64,000 nucleotides of DNA from positions 1 to 64,000 of the IMG/VR virus record IMGVR_UViG_3300045999_007288, one strand, 5' to 3'. The notes beneath the pieces were generated by a model. That model made no database searches. It was given only the letters and a program-made list of their open reading frames with translations, and was not told the DNA's origin. This DNA comes from a virus. This document shows, piece after piece, positions 45,801-54,711 of the stretch. Made by a program: the position numbers and the translations under genes. Positions within the stretch are counted from its first letter, which is position 1, and each line of letters opens with the position of its first letter.

Positions 45801-48800
45801 GAACTGAGTGGAATCATACTTATTAGTTAAAAGACCGATAGGTGGCAACAATTGTCCGTTTTCATTTACTGGAATAAATTTACTTAGGCCTGGTCTCGCA
45901 AATTTTTGGTCGGTACCAACCCTAGGCCCGGCCGCAATATATCCGGCTTCTAAATCGTCCCATAAAATTTTATTACCCGAGGTATAAGGAGCAGGACCGT
46001 AAGTAGATCTCCACCAGTCTGGTTCTTCACTGAATCCCAGCATTTCCCAAGGTGAAGTATTGGGGCGTTGAGTATCATAAAAATACTGAAAACATGCACG
46101 CCAAGAACCAGGTAGAATTTGACCATCAACAATGTCTAACGCAGTACTGTAATTATAACTAAAAGGTGCATCATTTTGATACGTAGTATTCTCTACATAA
46201 TTTAAATTATTAACACTGGCCCATTGCAGATAAAAGCGAGATAATAAATTATTATACTGGGATATCGTAAATCCAGTATCTCTAAATTTGCCCGGAATAG
46301 AATCGTAAGGAGATACTAATTTATTGCTATATTGAACTTTAATATTGTTGTATATACGCTTTTCTAATTCTAAAACAATGTTATCTCTAAAATCACCGAA
46401 GCTAGGCGTTAGACTACCGTCATGACCTCTGATCATAAGTTGAGGTTCTGTATATGTTATGTCAGTATAAATTGCTGGTGTAAATTTTGGATAAAGTCCT
46501 AATTTTGAAGGTGTTTCAGGAATCCAATTACCGTCTGTGTCTTGATATTCAACAATAGTAAGAGTGTTACCAACTGCTAATGTTATATTGTTTTTAATAC
46601 CGACACCAGGGCCTGTTACTAAAAATTCATAATCACGTCCGTATAATAGTTGACTGCCGTTCAAATAAATTAAAATAGACTTGTTGCTTAATGTTTCATT
46701 TGAAAAGATAGTTGTAATTTCATAATTACGTTGTTGCGGATTAAAAATGTTGTATGTGATTACATTTTTATTATCTCCGTACGGTACCATGTCACTGTAG
46801 TACCATGGAAAAGTTTTATCTTTAACTGAATTTATTTGTTTAATAATGTAGTCTACTGCTCCAACAGGATCACTAGGGTTAATCTGATTGCTGTTACTAG
46901 CAATGTTTATAAACTTATTTTTAAATCTTGTATATTCTTGTTGAGCATTAATTAATCCAGATGCAAAATTATACTTTTCATCGCTTAAGAACATGGCAGC
47001 AAAGCTAACTGGTGCGCTTTGCTGCAACATAGTACCAGACTGATTTTCGATGTACAAATCTCTAAGATTACTCACCCCAGGATAATTTCCAACAAAATAT
47101 AAACTATTTCTACTCAATGAACCTATGTGGTTACGTAGTTCTCCCAATGTTGGACTTGCTAGCGTCCTATTCTGTGCATTTAAATTTAAATTATCGGGTA
47201 TTTGATAAAATCCAAGATTGCTGGTATTTTTACTGTAGACAAGAATATCAATTCTATCATTTATTTGTAGTTTATTTCTTTTTATAACAATTAAAATGCC
47301 ATCTGGTACAGTATATGCCAAATAATCGTTAATTGATATTTCTTTAAAATTGACATAGACCAACAAGTTAGGTTTAACAGTTGCCACTTCTGGAGTGACG
47401 TCGATTTTGAATGTGTTATCTATACCATCATACGTAAATGGTATATCTTGCATTTGTCTAGTGTTAGTATTAACATTAGTCCATACATTAAGTTTGGTAA
47501 TACTAGCATCTGCATTGTTTTTATACAGCAAACCTGAATCTATTTTTTTAGTATACACAACTTTGTCGATTCCGTAACTGAACGACTCGACATCGAAATT
47601 ATTTTCGAACTGTATATCACCAATATTATTAAAATTTTTATAGCTTAAAGGAAACCCAAGCACCGGGTCAGGTGTACCGGTACCAAGTTTATAACTAAAA
47701 ATCTTTGTGCCCAAAAATTGAGTAGCCGAGTTAATAACTGGATATTTTATTTGATTAGAAAAACTAATTCCGTCAGTGTCAAATACATCAAATAACGGTG
47801 GTTGATTTATGCTAGTTTTACTCTGACCTTCGACCCAACTGTCACCTAGAAAGTAAAAACTTTTACCGTTATTAACTACACCATTAAAAACACTGACCGT
47901 ATTAAATTCTTCTATTACGTCCACTTGAATTAAATGAATTATGTCTGAGCCTAACGGGTTACCAGATACATTTTCCAGCGTCACTTCCCAAATTTTATTT
48001 CTTACAAATGGATCTTGATCAGCAGCAAAGATTACACGCATTCCTTGCACTAGATTAATACCGTCCACGAAAATAGAAGTTTTACCTTCAATTGATAAAA
48101 ATGCATTTGTGTAGACTGTATCAAATATATCAACCGGCGGCTTGGCTGTTTTTCCAAAATTAATTAACTGTAAATCTGCATCAAATTCAATTATGGGCCT
48201 TTTCGCTCGCTGTTCTGAATCAAAAATTTGCGGAGTATTATTGTATAAACTAGTTAATTCAATAATGTCTTTATGAAACCAACGATTTCTTCTGGTCCAC
48301 GGATTAAGATCCCTACTAGCTCTACTGATTACAATATAGTCAGGCGTAGACAAACTGGTATTGGTGTCTATGCTTGTACTTCCATAAAATGCTCTGCCAA
48401 TTATATAAGGATAAATTGGAGATCCGTTGCTGGCCTGTGTTGTAAAATATGCATAAGTTCCATTTGGAAATTCTGGTGTTACACAAAAGCGGCCATTATA
48501 CTGATCCAATGTGCCACTGCCTTCTACATAAGAATAATCTTCGATGAAGGCTCCTGCTAAAAATTCAAATGTTAAAGTTGTACCAGCTGTTAATGTAACA
48601 TTGCTGCTTAATTGCACTTGGCTGGCTGTGCCCGAGAACGGCGACAATCCTGTTGCTGTTTTTAGACCGTTATTGATAATCCATACACTGCCAGACTCAA
48701 GCCCACCAGAGTTAACTGTTACTCTCATGCCAGGATTTAATCCATTCGTACTAGATACAGTAATTAAATTATTGTTGATTACATCAGCAGTGATAGTTAC

Positions 48801-50858
48801 AGTTTGTGGCACGGGCCGAAATAGACCGTCATTGGTAGATTCGTATGAACTCACCATGCGAATAATAGAACTGCCGGCGTTTATTGGATTTGAATACCCA
48901 AACGGTCCGTAAATAGGATATCCGTCTGCCGCGAATCCTATAAGTTTACTATGATTTGTTGTAGGATCTAAATACCCATTAGTAAAGCCCGATACATTTC
49001 CCCATGCATTGGCTGTAATAAAATTAGAATTTGTATAAACATAGCGACCATTTTCCAATGGATAACCGCCGTAGCTGTCTTGCCCATTTATTAGCACCTG
49101 AGTAGTATCATAATTCCATTTACTGCCGTCTAATCCAGGAACCGAAGCACCATTGCTTACACCATTGATAAGAATTCCTGGTAATGTGACCCCGATTACG
49201 TCAGACGAGTATGTAAGATTGTCGTGTTCTCCAGGATCATTCAGTCCGGGTCTATACGGATATTTCAATTTGAGATCTTGAGCGACGATATAATTTGTAT
49301 TAACACTGTTAGGAAAAGTGCCAACTTTTACGTTCACACCGTCAGGGAAATTAGTTGTGGTTATAGTAAGTTGATCTTCTGCCAAATTAAGATTAGCAGT
49401 TGCATACAATACAAATTTGTTGCCAGGGTCATAATTCGATTTTGCTTGTGCTTGGTTAACTACTAAATCTGACACTGGAATTAATCGAATTCCTGTTCCT
49501 ACTCCGTCAACATAATATTCTTTATTTTGATAAGATGCAGGCGTAACGCTGTTGTCGAAATTAATTTTTAGTCCGTTGGTAAAAACAATACCATTGGGGC
49601 TAATATAATTTGTTTTACCAATTACTTCTTCATCTATGTTAATGATATTATTATTAGAATCTATAAGCCTGATCGTACCAACTTGATTTGCATCCGATCC
49701 ATCTTGATAATACAATGTATTCAAAGGAGCAGTAATTACTGGTATCTGTTCTAATTTATTTTCAGAATTTGTATACCATTCCGTATTACCATAACTAATG
49801 CCTGACAGGACTAACACTTTATTTTCATTAGGTATAGGTAAGTAATAAACTAGATTAATTACGAAATCTGCTCCTGCAGGTGTTAATACAATCTCCCAAA
49901 TTCCATATCGTTGCCCGATTGGTACTGCGGTTGAGTTAGCGACCCAATCAGAGTCTGAATTAAATGTAGGAAAAATTAAATATTTTCCGTTTAAATTTGC
50001 AACTTGGCCGTCAATGCCGCTGTAATTATTTTTAATGTCAGACAACAGTTTGCCTTGTAAATTAGCATAGCTTATTGTGCTTACTAAATCTACTGTTTGC
50101 ACTGTTGGCATAGTAATATAGAAATCTTGTGCTGTTGGGTCTGGAACAAAGAAAGTTATAGTGCCAACATCTGTTCCGTTATTTTGTACACCCAACACTT
50201 GCCTTGTACTTAAATTAGTTTGAGGACTTAGTCCGCTTAATCCTGGATTTGTTTGGATCCAAAAAGGCTTGCCAGGTTGATTAACTTTAAATGTGTAATT
50301 TCCTCCGCGGGCCAATACAATATCGGGATTAGGCGCAGTGTTATATCCACTTACATTATAGACTTGTAGACCATTTTCGGCATAGATATTAAATGTACGT
50401 AACATATCTGCTTCGCCTGCAAATACATCAACTGATTCTGGACCATTTGGTAGCCAATAGTATTGACTAAAGTTAATAAATGCATCAGCATTTATTCTTG
50501 GATTATAACTGTAAAAATCACTTTCCCACAGATTGTCTTGATTACTAATCTTTCCGCCGTAAAAATCTATTTTTTGTAAAACTTCAGGATAGGTAGTATG
50601 AAAATCCACTTCCCCTGTTTCTTTATTTTTTACGACTATACTGGGCTCAAGTTGATAGTCTGCACGAAGTGCAGTAGGCTCTTTAACATACGTGTTGATT
50701 CCTTTGAACCCGGGCGCAAATTTTCTTCCAACATAACCATTAATGGGAACCAAATTTGGTTCTGTCATTAGTTGGTCAAGAGTAGCGTTTAAAAACCGCT
50801 TGTTGGTATCAGACTGGAATACCGCTGGAAGAAAATTTATTGTTTTAGTAATTGGCAT
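36837..50858 (-). CDS. giant tail/baseplate structural protein (4673 aa)
   Basis: A single uninterrupted 4673-residue frame directly after gp6, where T4 has gp7-gp8. The N-terminus (NFLPAVFQSDTNKRFL, then NGYVGRKFAPGF) resembles large cyanophage structural proteins I recall. A YHYH domain (GFAADGYPIYGPFGY) is near residue 640; FG-GAP-like blade repeats with phrases such as FGTSIAISADDNWLYIGAP span about 2510-3140; four W-x5-Y-x-x-G/N-x-V/I-x-Y modules, carbohydrate-binding-like, lie near 2110, 3570, 3970 and 4140; GSGY-type beta repeats occur near 3870-4280. A gp7-like wedge role with host-surface contacts is inferred. Confidence 0.75.
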   Translation of the reverse strand: MPITKTINFLPAVFQSDTNKRFLNATLDQLMTEPNLVPINGYVGRKFAPGFKGINTYVKEPTALRADYQLEPSIVVKNKETGEVDFHTTYPEVLQKIDFYGGKISNQDNLWESDFYSYNPRINADAFINFSQYYWLPNGPESVDVFAGEADMLRTFNIYAENGLQVYNVSGYNTAPNPDIVLARGGNYTFKVNQPGKPFWIQTNPGLSGLSPQTNLSTRQVLGVQNNGTDVGTITFFVPDPTAQDFYITMPTVQTVDLVSTISYANLQGKLLSDIKNNYSGIDGQVANLNGKYLIFPTFNSDSDWVANSTAVPIGQRYGIWEIVLTPAGADFVINLVYYLPIPNENKVLVLSGISYGNTEWYTNSENKLEQIPVITAPLNTLYYQDGSDANQVGTIRLIDSNNNIINIDEEVIGKTNYISPNGIVFTNGLKINFDNSVTPASYQNKEYYVDGVGTGIRLIPVSDLVVNQAQAKSNYDPGNKFVLYATANLNLAEDQLTITTTNFPDGVNVKVGTFPNSVNTNYIVAQDLKLKYPYRPGLNDPGEHDNLTYSSDVIGVTLPGILINGVSNGASVPGLDGSKWNYDTTQVLINGQDSYGGYPLENGRYVYTNSNFITANAWGNVSGFTNGYLDPTTNHSKLIGFAADGYPIYGPFGYSNPINAGSSIIRMVSSYESTNDGLFRPVPQTVTITADVINNNLITVSSTNGLNPGMRVTVNSGGLESGSVWIINNGLKTATGLSPFSGTASQVQLSSNVTLTAGTTLTFEFLAGAFIEDYSYVEGSGTLDQYNGRFCVTPEFPNGTYAYFTTQASNGSPIYPYIIGRAFYGSTSIDTNTSLSTPDYIVISRASRDLNPWTRRNRWFHKDIIELTSLYNNTPQIFDSEQRAKRPIIEFDADLQLINFGKTAKPPVDIFDTVYTNAFLSIEGKTSIFVDGINLVQGMRVIFAADQDPFVRNKIWEVTLENVSGNPLGSDIIHLIQVDVIEEFNTVSVFNGVVNNGKSFYFLGDSWVEGQSKTSINQPPLFDVFDTDGISFSNQIKYPVINSATQFLGTKIFSYKLGTGTPDPVLGFPLSYKNFNNIGDIQFENNFDVESFSYGIDKVVYTKKIDSGLLYKNNADASITKLNVWTNVNTNTRQMQDIPFTYDGIDNTFKIDVTPEVATVKPNLLVYVNFKEISINDYLAYTVPDGILIVIKRNKLQINDRIDILVYSKNTSNLGFYQIPDNLNLNAQNRTLASPTLGELRNHIGSLSRNSLYFVGNYPGVSNLRDLYIENQSGTMLQQSAPVSFAAMFLSDEKYNFASGLINAQQEYTRFKNKFINIASNSNQINPSDPVGAVDYIIKQINSVKDKTFPWYYSDMVPYGDNKNVITYNIFNPQQRNYEITTIFSNETLSNKSILIYLNGSQLLYGRDYEFLVTGPGVGIKNNITLAVGNTLTIVEYQDTDGNWIPETPSKLGLYPKFTPAIYTDITYTEPQLMIRGHDGSLTPSFGDFRDNIVLELEKRIYNNIKVQYSNKLVSPYDSIPGKFRDTGFTISQYNNLLSRFYLQWASVNNLNYVENTTYQNDAPFSYNYSTALDIVDGQILPGSWRACFQYFYDTQRPNTSPWEMLGFSEEPDWWRSTYGPAPYTSGNKILWDDLEAGYIAAGPRVGTDQKFARPGLSKFIPVNENGQLLPPIGLLTNKYDSTQFNDNWNMGQFSPVETAWRNSSEYPFAVQYTAAIINPGKYFAYGITTNKYRYNPDLDQYLITGTNNRITQEDIDVNGYVNSSGDISRSSGYLNWISDYQVTRGATNKTPLLNFVRDYSIQLSYRMAGFSGKNYLKILAEQNSPNSTNETIIIPDDNYALILNKSTPVFNSRYSAVIIEKTGNGFTISGYDSARPYFTIVPPSQTGDYLLVTSEGQTVKYFNEFTNFKINIPYGTELTTLQQVANFISGYEQYLQLQGFKFEYYDETLAQIKNWQLSTKEFLFWVQQGWTNNSVIVLSPASNNLKLFNNTAVVDGINNTFYGTKVLNQNYKVLNTDNYTVTRDNNTFALSLTSTTDLIGYVDLNLVQYEHVLIFDNKTQFNDIIYDPIMGQRQYRLKLIGSKTGEWTGTLSASGFIYNQPGVAAWRQNKDYLQGDLVEYKSFYYTASKNLPGSTEFKFSDWLPVDKNKIRTGLLNNFARNAGIGETFYNVDRVNLESEFDQYALGLIGYRNRNYLNDLGLDDTSQVKFYQGFIKEKGTLNAINALGKVSFSGRPSDVTISEDWAFRVGSYGSTGTNQSIELVLDERYVLSNPTSLEVRSNNSVLFSSLYNDSQGLYKTSVVPWSPPFLINRTIDSDYSDDIQTAGYVSVDDIDFTLFDLTNVSTLNVDISNITAGSTIWIAKDYEQNWNVYRVSDSESNVISLSNALNTRVQVTTNKSHGLVKNDTILLTGVDKFTGFYKVQSIVGLTSFIIEFTGDLRGFSTFNQTGQLYKLISMKTENPLGITELTPRLGWSVNNKVWVNSYNSNSDWAVYNKTNPWKLTTALQKGTLENNFQFGAAVNLASDDNFAVIGQPGYNGNVGAITNYVINFNGILVEDVTLTSSANATVGLGSVIESGNAKVITGAPSSGNGIGYVFIYERENIGTLSDVQILSPASSNIGSFGTSIAISADDNWLYIGAPDDDIVYIYGYDNTVPDQDVVTLTPNGSVSSFTLPYVPVSAETIYVQGSSATYVPHRDYTVSSSTITFTSPPPAGTIIISQGPGYNLVGTISGNAGSQFGYSLSATVDGSQIMIGAPLEDVTANISGNITTYTGSGAIHLWNRSINNFIVQDEFTVTFDAIAPITNYTRVYIDNIEKFVGIDWYVSNSTLNLITFYSPPGQSKILTIETNVFHPIQTIVPKQPYTDQQFGYSVDICTNSCSLYTGAPYQSQVNLYNGAVYRFLNQGKVYGEIVGTKANAIVNSGDSIRINNYAVQFTDTSLSSVVNAINNVNALGEPIGPKIPGVTASIENNKLKLVSDSEVTFDKLNILPGVGTAISDLGLDIFPEVDIIYNNSTKSYDYFGKLVKVNNNSDILVVASDIAATLQSTVFDNSKTYTPSPTTFDGELTIFSEPVDDSGAVWIYSYLPNNVSTIEFPGIFTFIQQLTPTTTNDGLKTNDRFGSAISISKYELIVGSKNNKQLAFNGGRVYKFANPTNLLGWDVLRSQEPTVDINGIIKSYTYNALTQTVQYNLDYIDPAKGKILGLAEQELTYKIDYDPAIYNNASVDNVSVNNNLYWTDQQVGQLWWDLSTVRYIDYEQGSIKYRTTNWGRVFPGSSIDVYEWVESLYPPSQYVANGGDGEPKYNGNGAYVTLTYVDPATNFATVKYYFWVKNKTTVSTNQFGRTIPTTTVASYIESPKNSGVKYFAAVRNDSIALYNMVNEAVGRDIIFHLDYAKLLNSNIIHNEYALLSATNNKSENIPNNIYNKLLDSASGIDRFGNPVPDPTLAVQNRYGIDIRPRQSMFINRNEAIREMVLYVNSIFDLNVISQGYDLTRLSEGEPEPTPNSGAYDLKVANLEELSYVNIEILPMGYKVLVQSDSSVDNLWTIYIKDGVVDNWQPNTRYLTNTIVNYNGITYTVNQTITTGATFDVNDYTYYQVQNEWNLNRVQSYATSEYWQYKDWYAQGFDRTVKPTYIIETSAQLNDLTLRSKDLVKINNNGQGKWFLIQVYPNTVVTVGIQDGTIELKKNLYALEEFGLGFDADNFDTTRFDQNPGIETRQIIQTLKDDIFIDQLDSEFLNLFFVFINYILDEQKYVDWLFKTSFINVLQKIQGLNQPAIYIKENQEFYKQYIEEVKPYKTTLREYVVDYQGYDNYNSYVSDFDVPPTYDSVLKTTRSPSGEFIQDARLLQQPEYANWLSNYAYSISSIDIIDGGSGYTLPPIITITGSRNGNNAVARALITDGVLTKIILLYPGSDYVTTPVVTIDGGNGTGAIARANLVNGLVRNVKTTLVYDRYTYSTTIVDWKPETTFTQGTIIDYAGVAYIVNQTFTSPTTFNSNVLSFLTVYPIDNINNANDRIQAYYQPELGQPGKDLSLLQSGIDYPGVKVEGPTFSDNGGFGGSGPEPPLPGISAADGFDATLFDPLEFDENGIPILSDAILDAKITSTFDDITLGTKPEDIIVDGGPFVYSYFTEWKANSYYDKGDLISYNDKVWYVVTPTTTGNVFSTANLTIYNVGPYASHAPEEMVPGRVYDTLDMTVTTIATDPTASYYTNWSTAGGIQLDYIQIIDPGSGYSPSDIGVTLTGGSYFTQAQAQVILNSNGSAVSFQVVNNGGGYDTTPEVIITGANTSPIIATAIMKLSVSPNGNAWPMMSYRIFKDMNDNFTYLREDGASTTTLAANLSLTDTTIQVTDASKLATPSPNGGQPGVVYINGERITYYSKDLSTNTLGRIRRGTGGTGAKNHFTGNVVLDGSQNQVIPESGNYVWYARSQGPGTINVNVYSSTLEGVGTTFTTLTPGTQIFAGTNEENAVESTLGNSSTSSTFTGQQLIGTISSVLSDTVALLQVTKRNPNAPEGIPVEWAYISANNTPYFVAANISNVTVRYTGNITANNSSNIVTGNGTIFLAELNVGNDLYDNGGNLIGTISNVVSNTSAYISSNSSATLTNERFTTYYTFEANVAYVQTNSWYSLGNSAQANATGVLGNTTATNGQGLFNANTLPISFLKQGLQG

Positions 50859-50866
50859 CTTTAAGA

Positions 50867-53800
50867 TTAATTAATTATAGTATTTACCGTTAAATTTTGT
50901 ATGTTTAATTGTGCTGCGGTAATAGCACTAATAATTTCAATATTTTCTACTGTGGCACAGCTTATTAAAATTTCGTTAGGTTCGCTGTTGATCTGTTGTA
51001 ATGATCCATATGTTTGACTAGTACTGTTGGGCACAATAATAATACTACTGATGTTTGGCGCTAGACCTTGTTGGATATATGTTGCCAATTCAGTGAAATA
51101 AAATGTTTCTCCAAAATCCCAGTTACCCACTGCAAAAAATGCATTGATATACGCAAGTACTTGGCTTCGGATTTCGCTGTCAGTTAAGTTAATATTTGAA
51201 TTTTTAATAATTTTAAATGTAGCTTGAAGTTCAGGTCTGGCTTTATTGCCAAACAAAGGTTTAAACTCTGCTGCATTATAAATGATAGCATCGCTGACCG
51301 ATTTATAATTTTCTAAATCTCCGAATGCTAATTTTAGGCTTTCTCCTGTTTCTTTTTCAGGTTCCTGAACTGTTCCAGTAGTATCCAATACCCATGCTCG
51401 ATATTCTGTTTCATATTCTTTAGTTAGCACATACAAATCTATTAGATTACTTGGGCTTGGATCTATTCTTCTACTGCCAGGTGCATTATGTTTATATTGA
51501 AAATACAATGATGATCGACCAACTCTTGCAATATAATCATTGCTTTCAGTTAACGATCTTGTAGTAAGATCGATGGTTAAAACATAAAAAGTTTCTTCTT
51601 CGTATGCATAAAAAATCTGTCCTTCGATATAATTGTTAATATTTGGAATAACCTCAAGTCGATTTCCAACAATCACAACTGCGGACGAAGGAATAGGTGT
51701 GAACGTTACAAAGCTATTATACCCATAAGTTTTTTCAAAGAAAACAAACTTAGTAGGAGGATCATTGTTTACATCCGGCTGCACTACGGTATTGAAAATA
51801 TCCGGATCATCTGGAACTCCGTCATTGTTTATATCACTATACGTAACCAACACTTTACTAGCATCCACATACCCATCTGATTCTGCAATCTGATCGTATA
51901 TATACCAGAGTACATTTTCTGTTAGTGGTTGACCAGTGTCGGGATCTCCATTAACTTTTAAAATATTTACACTATCGTTAACTGTAAACCCAGTTATTGG
52001 ATCAAAAATCTTTATTCTATTATCAAAATAAAATTTTGTTTCTTGTGTGCTTTCAAAAATATAACTTAATCCCCTAATTTGCACTGTATAAATCGAATTT
52101 GAAACAGTGAAGCTCAATAGCCAACTTGCATCCAAATTTTGACCGCTAGTTGAACCTTGATAGATTTGACTAAACGGATCAGTCAAATTTAAATCTTGGG
52201 CACTAATAGTTTGCCAAGTTTGAGTGTTTTGATCATATCTGATACCAAATTCACTGTAGTTACTAATTAATCCTATAAGTTTAGAAACAAACTCTGTTGT
52301 AAAAGTATTACTAAATGTAGGTATTACAGTAATAGCTTGGGCATTGGACGGTAAATTTAAACTTAATTTAACTGGGCCTTCGCCATTACTTAAATTGCCT
52401 TGATTACCGTTGCCCACTAAATTTGTAATAGAAACATAAAGTAAAGGTTGTCCGTTTTGCGGTACTTGACCACTAGAAGGTAATGCTACTATTTCGTTGG
52501 CAGAGTTAAAATAATTGCCAGGACCAGGACTGAATACAATAATACAGCCTTCGGTCAAATATCTATTATTTCCCACCACACCTGTCCCTACAGCAACTTT
52601 ATTTCCTGAAGACGGAAAATCTAAGAAATATCCAGTACTACTGCCAGATCCTGCGGTGCTTCTATTCCAATATAAGTTAGTCAGAGAGAATCTATTAAAA
52701 TATTCATAATAAAAATGTTGCAGTGACTTACTTCTTATGCTAGGCAAAATTTGATTTTCGATGATTCTATTAATATCTGCTGTTGTTCCAAATGTAAAAC
52801 TAAAACTAGAATCAGCATCTTCTTTATATAAAATTCCGTCTTCTGAGAAAATATTAGTGCTGCTGTACCTGCCACTGGTATCAAATATATCTAAGTATCT
52901 ACTAATTCCGCTGCTAGTTCGATTAACAGCTTTTACTTTACTGATTGTGCTATAGTTTGCATAAGGGAAAGTATTATAATCTTCCCCAGTGACCATACGA
53001 TTTTGTGTATAGTATAATTGTGGTGCTTTGGTTTTAATTTCAGTGATGCTTTCCCTAGGAATAGCATTGGCCACTGTATATTTTAGACTGGCAACAATGG
53101 TTAATGTTTCCAATCTACCTGCACGACTAATATAAGGTATAGTCAGACGAATATTTGTCATTTCGTCTGGTGTAATTTTATAACTTAATCCAGTACTAGT
53201 TCTAAAATAAGTTATGAAACTGCCCACAGGGATAGCAGCAAAAGTTCCATCGCCGAATACTAAATCAATTTGATCTCCTGCCCTGGTGTTAACTTGATAA
53301 CTTTTTTGTGCTGCATTATTATTATAGATAATATTGACCCCGTTAACACTGGGAATTTGATTCCATGCTTGCCCTATGTTACCCAAACTGCCAATTTCGT
53401 ATAACCACACATCTGAATTATTAATGTTATCAAAATTGATACTGGCTAAATTATTAGGTAAGCTTTCAGGAAACCGGAATGTCTGTGTTTGCAAGTTTCC
53501 TTGTTTAAAATAAAAGAAAAATCCTGTGTTGTTGCTGGCATTACCTAAATTATCATTTTTGTAAATTACGTTAAGCGGGCGGCCTGGAGCCGGGGCTGCT
53601 TCATAAATGTAACTCTCGTCTACACTGGTGCCGCTGACTACTTCAAAATTTAAAGCTGCATTTTCAATTTGAGTGTTATATCCAAAAACTGGTAATGTTC
53701 CAGGTGGTAAGTTTATATTGTACTCTGCGTTTAATACTCCAGCAATAGTCTTGCTATTACTGGGTTTACCAACTTGCTGATTGGTTGGCAAGGCTGCGTT

Positions 53801-54280
53801 AATTATTGTAATAAATTGTTCGTACCAATTAACGTTTCCGTTATCGTTCCAATTTACAATAAGATTAGTAAGGTCGATGCCGTTGCTGTCTTGTAATCTT
53901 TCAGTGGTTTGTACACTATCGAATTTTATAAAACCATTGGCCGTTTGGTTACGTTTAGGTACATAGCTAATTAATTTAGCTAGTTTTAAAACACTGTCTC
54001 TACGTTCTGCTGTATCAATAAAATTTTCACGGGCATTTAAATCTGTGCGAAATGCAAGACTTTGCCCTAAAAATGCGATAAGGTCAATTAATGCTATGTA
54101 TTCACTGGATTCGATAAAATCGTTAAAATTTTCTGGATAGTATATGCGTAGATAATCCAACATTGTTTTACGCAAAGTTTGAAAATCATAACTCTGGAAA
54201 TCCGCGTTTCTGAAAGTTTCGTAAAGAATAGTCCAGTCTTGATTGACTAAAAGACTACTTTGTCTGGTTGTAAGTGCCAT
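50867..54280 (-). CDS. gp6: baseplate wedge protein gp6
   Basis: A 1137-residue protein whose first ~130 residues are clear gp6: LDYLRIYYPENFNDFIESSE then ALIDLIAFLGQSLAFRTDLN and AERRDSVLKLAKLISY. In T4, gp6 forms the baseplate's inner ring by joining wedges. It is much longer than T4 gp6 (660 residues), with extra beta-rich sequence in the middle and a gp6/J-like C-terminal part (LGNKARPELQATFKII-like context near 1040; INAFFAVGNWDFGETFYF). A late promoter variant and a GAGGACAGG site precede the start. Confidence 0.85.
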   Translation of the reverse strand: MALTTRQSSLLVNQDWTILYETFRNADFQSYDFQTLRKTMLDYLRIYYPENFNDFIESSEYIALIDLIAFLGQSLAFRTDLNARENFIDTAERRDSVLKLAKLISYVPKRNQTANGFIKFDSVQTTERLQDSNGIDLTNLIVNWNDNGNVNWYEQFITIINAALPTNQQVGKPSNSKTIAGVLNAEYNINLPPGTLPVFGYNTQIENAALNFEVVSGTSVDESYIYEAAPAPGRPLNVIYKNDNLGNASNNTGFFFYFKQGNLQTQTFRFPESLPNNLASINFDNINNSDVWLYEIGSLGNIGQAWNQIPSVNGVNIIYNNNAAQKSYQVNTRAGDQIDLVFGDGTFAAIPVGSFITYFRTSTGLSYKITPDEMTNIRLTIPYISRAGRLETLTIVASLKYTVANAIPRESITEIKTKAPQLYYTQNRMVTGEDYNTFPYANYSTISKVKAVNRTSSGISRYLDIFDTSGRYSSTNIFSEDGILYKEDADSSFSFTFGTTADINRIIENQILPSIRSKSLQHFYYEYFNRFSLTNLYWNRSTAGSGSSTGYFLDFPSSGNKVAVGTGVVGNNRYLTEGCIIVFSPGPGNYFNSANEIVALPSSGQVPQNGQPLLYVSITNLVGNGNQGNLSNGEGPVKLSLNLPSNAQAITVIPTFSNTFTTEFVSKLIGLISNYSEFGIRYDQNTQTWQTISAQDLNLTDPFSQIYQGSTSGQNLDASWLLSFTVSNSIYTVQIRGLSYIFESTQETKFYFDNRIKIFDPITGFTVNDSVNILKVNGDPDTGQPLTENVLWYIYDQIAESDGYVDASKVLVTYSDINNDGVPDDPDIFNTVVQPDVNNDPPTKFVFFEKTYGYNSFVTFTPIPSSAVVIVGNRLEVIPNINNYIEGQIFYAYEEETFYVLTIDLTTRSLTESNDYIARVGRSSLYFQYKHNAPGSRRIDPSPSNLIDLYVLTKEYETEYRAWVLDTTGTVQEPEKETGESLKLAFGDLENYKSVSDAIIYNAAEFKPLFGNKARPELQATFKIIKNSNINLTDSEIRSQVLAYINAFFAVGNWDFGETFYFTELATYIQQGLAPNISSIIIVPNSTSQTYGSLQQINSEPNEILISCATVENIEIISAITAAQLNIQNLTVNTIIN

Positions 54281-54298
54281 GCCTGTCCTCGTTTTATG

Positions 54299-54306
54299 TA
54301 TTTATT
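54299..54306 (-). promoter_or_regulatory. candidate late promoter AATAAATA
   Basis: CAATAAATAC on the minus strand, 19 bp before the gp6 ATG, with GAGGACAGG as the ribosome site in the leader. One base off the T4 consensus at its first position. Confidence 0.55.
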
Positions 54307-54325
54307 GAGAACAAAATATGGTATT

Positions 54326-54703
54326 TTAAAGCATTGAATTATTTTGAATCATTTGCTGATCAAACTGCACAGCCAATTTAGCAGTCTGATTTGTTTGGAT
54401 ATAAATCAGATCTAATTCTATTTGTAATCCTCTGTCATACTGAGTTACAATCACATTCTGGGCTGCAATCCTTGGATCGTTTGCAACAATACGTTTTATG
54501 TCCTGTATTATTGTAGTTTTACTTTCTTCATTTAGGGGTTCGAATAGCATATCCCATATTATAGTACCAAATTCGGGATTCATTAACTTTTCGCCTTTGC
54601 GAATGTTAAAATGATTTTGTAGATCTCGTTTGACTAATTCAAAATCAGTCAATCGAAATCTCTTGTTACTTTCTAATGTGCTGAATCCGTTGTATAATAC
54701 CAT
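54326..54703 (-). CDS. gp25: baseplate wedge protein gp25
   Basis: A 125-residue member of the gp25/GPW family, which in T4 helps hold the sheath's first ring to the baseplate. Seen are the family helix DFELVKRDLQNHFNIRKGEK, NPEFGTIIWDMLFEPLNEES with the conserved EPL, and the terminal beta strands. Length is that of T4 gp25 (132). It follows the gp5 stop by 8 bp. Confidence 0.9.
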   Translation of the reverse strand: MVLYNGFSTLESNKRFRLTDFELVKRDLQNHFNIRKGEKLMNPEFGTIIWDMLFEPLNEESKTTIIQDIKRIVANDPRIAAQNVIVTQYDRGLQIELDLIYIQTNQTAKLAVQFDQQMIQNNSML

Positions 54704-54711
54704 AACTATAT

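Noticed and set aside
50858-50880. A late promoter before the giant gene (ATTAATTAATCT)
   Set aside because: The sequence between gp6 and the giant gene has no TATAAATA-like element; it is probably transcribed from the gp6 promoter.
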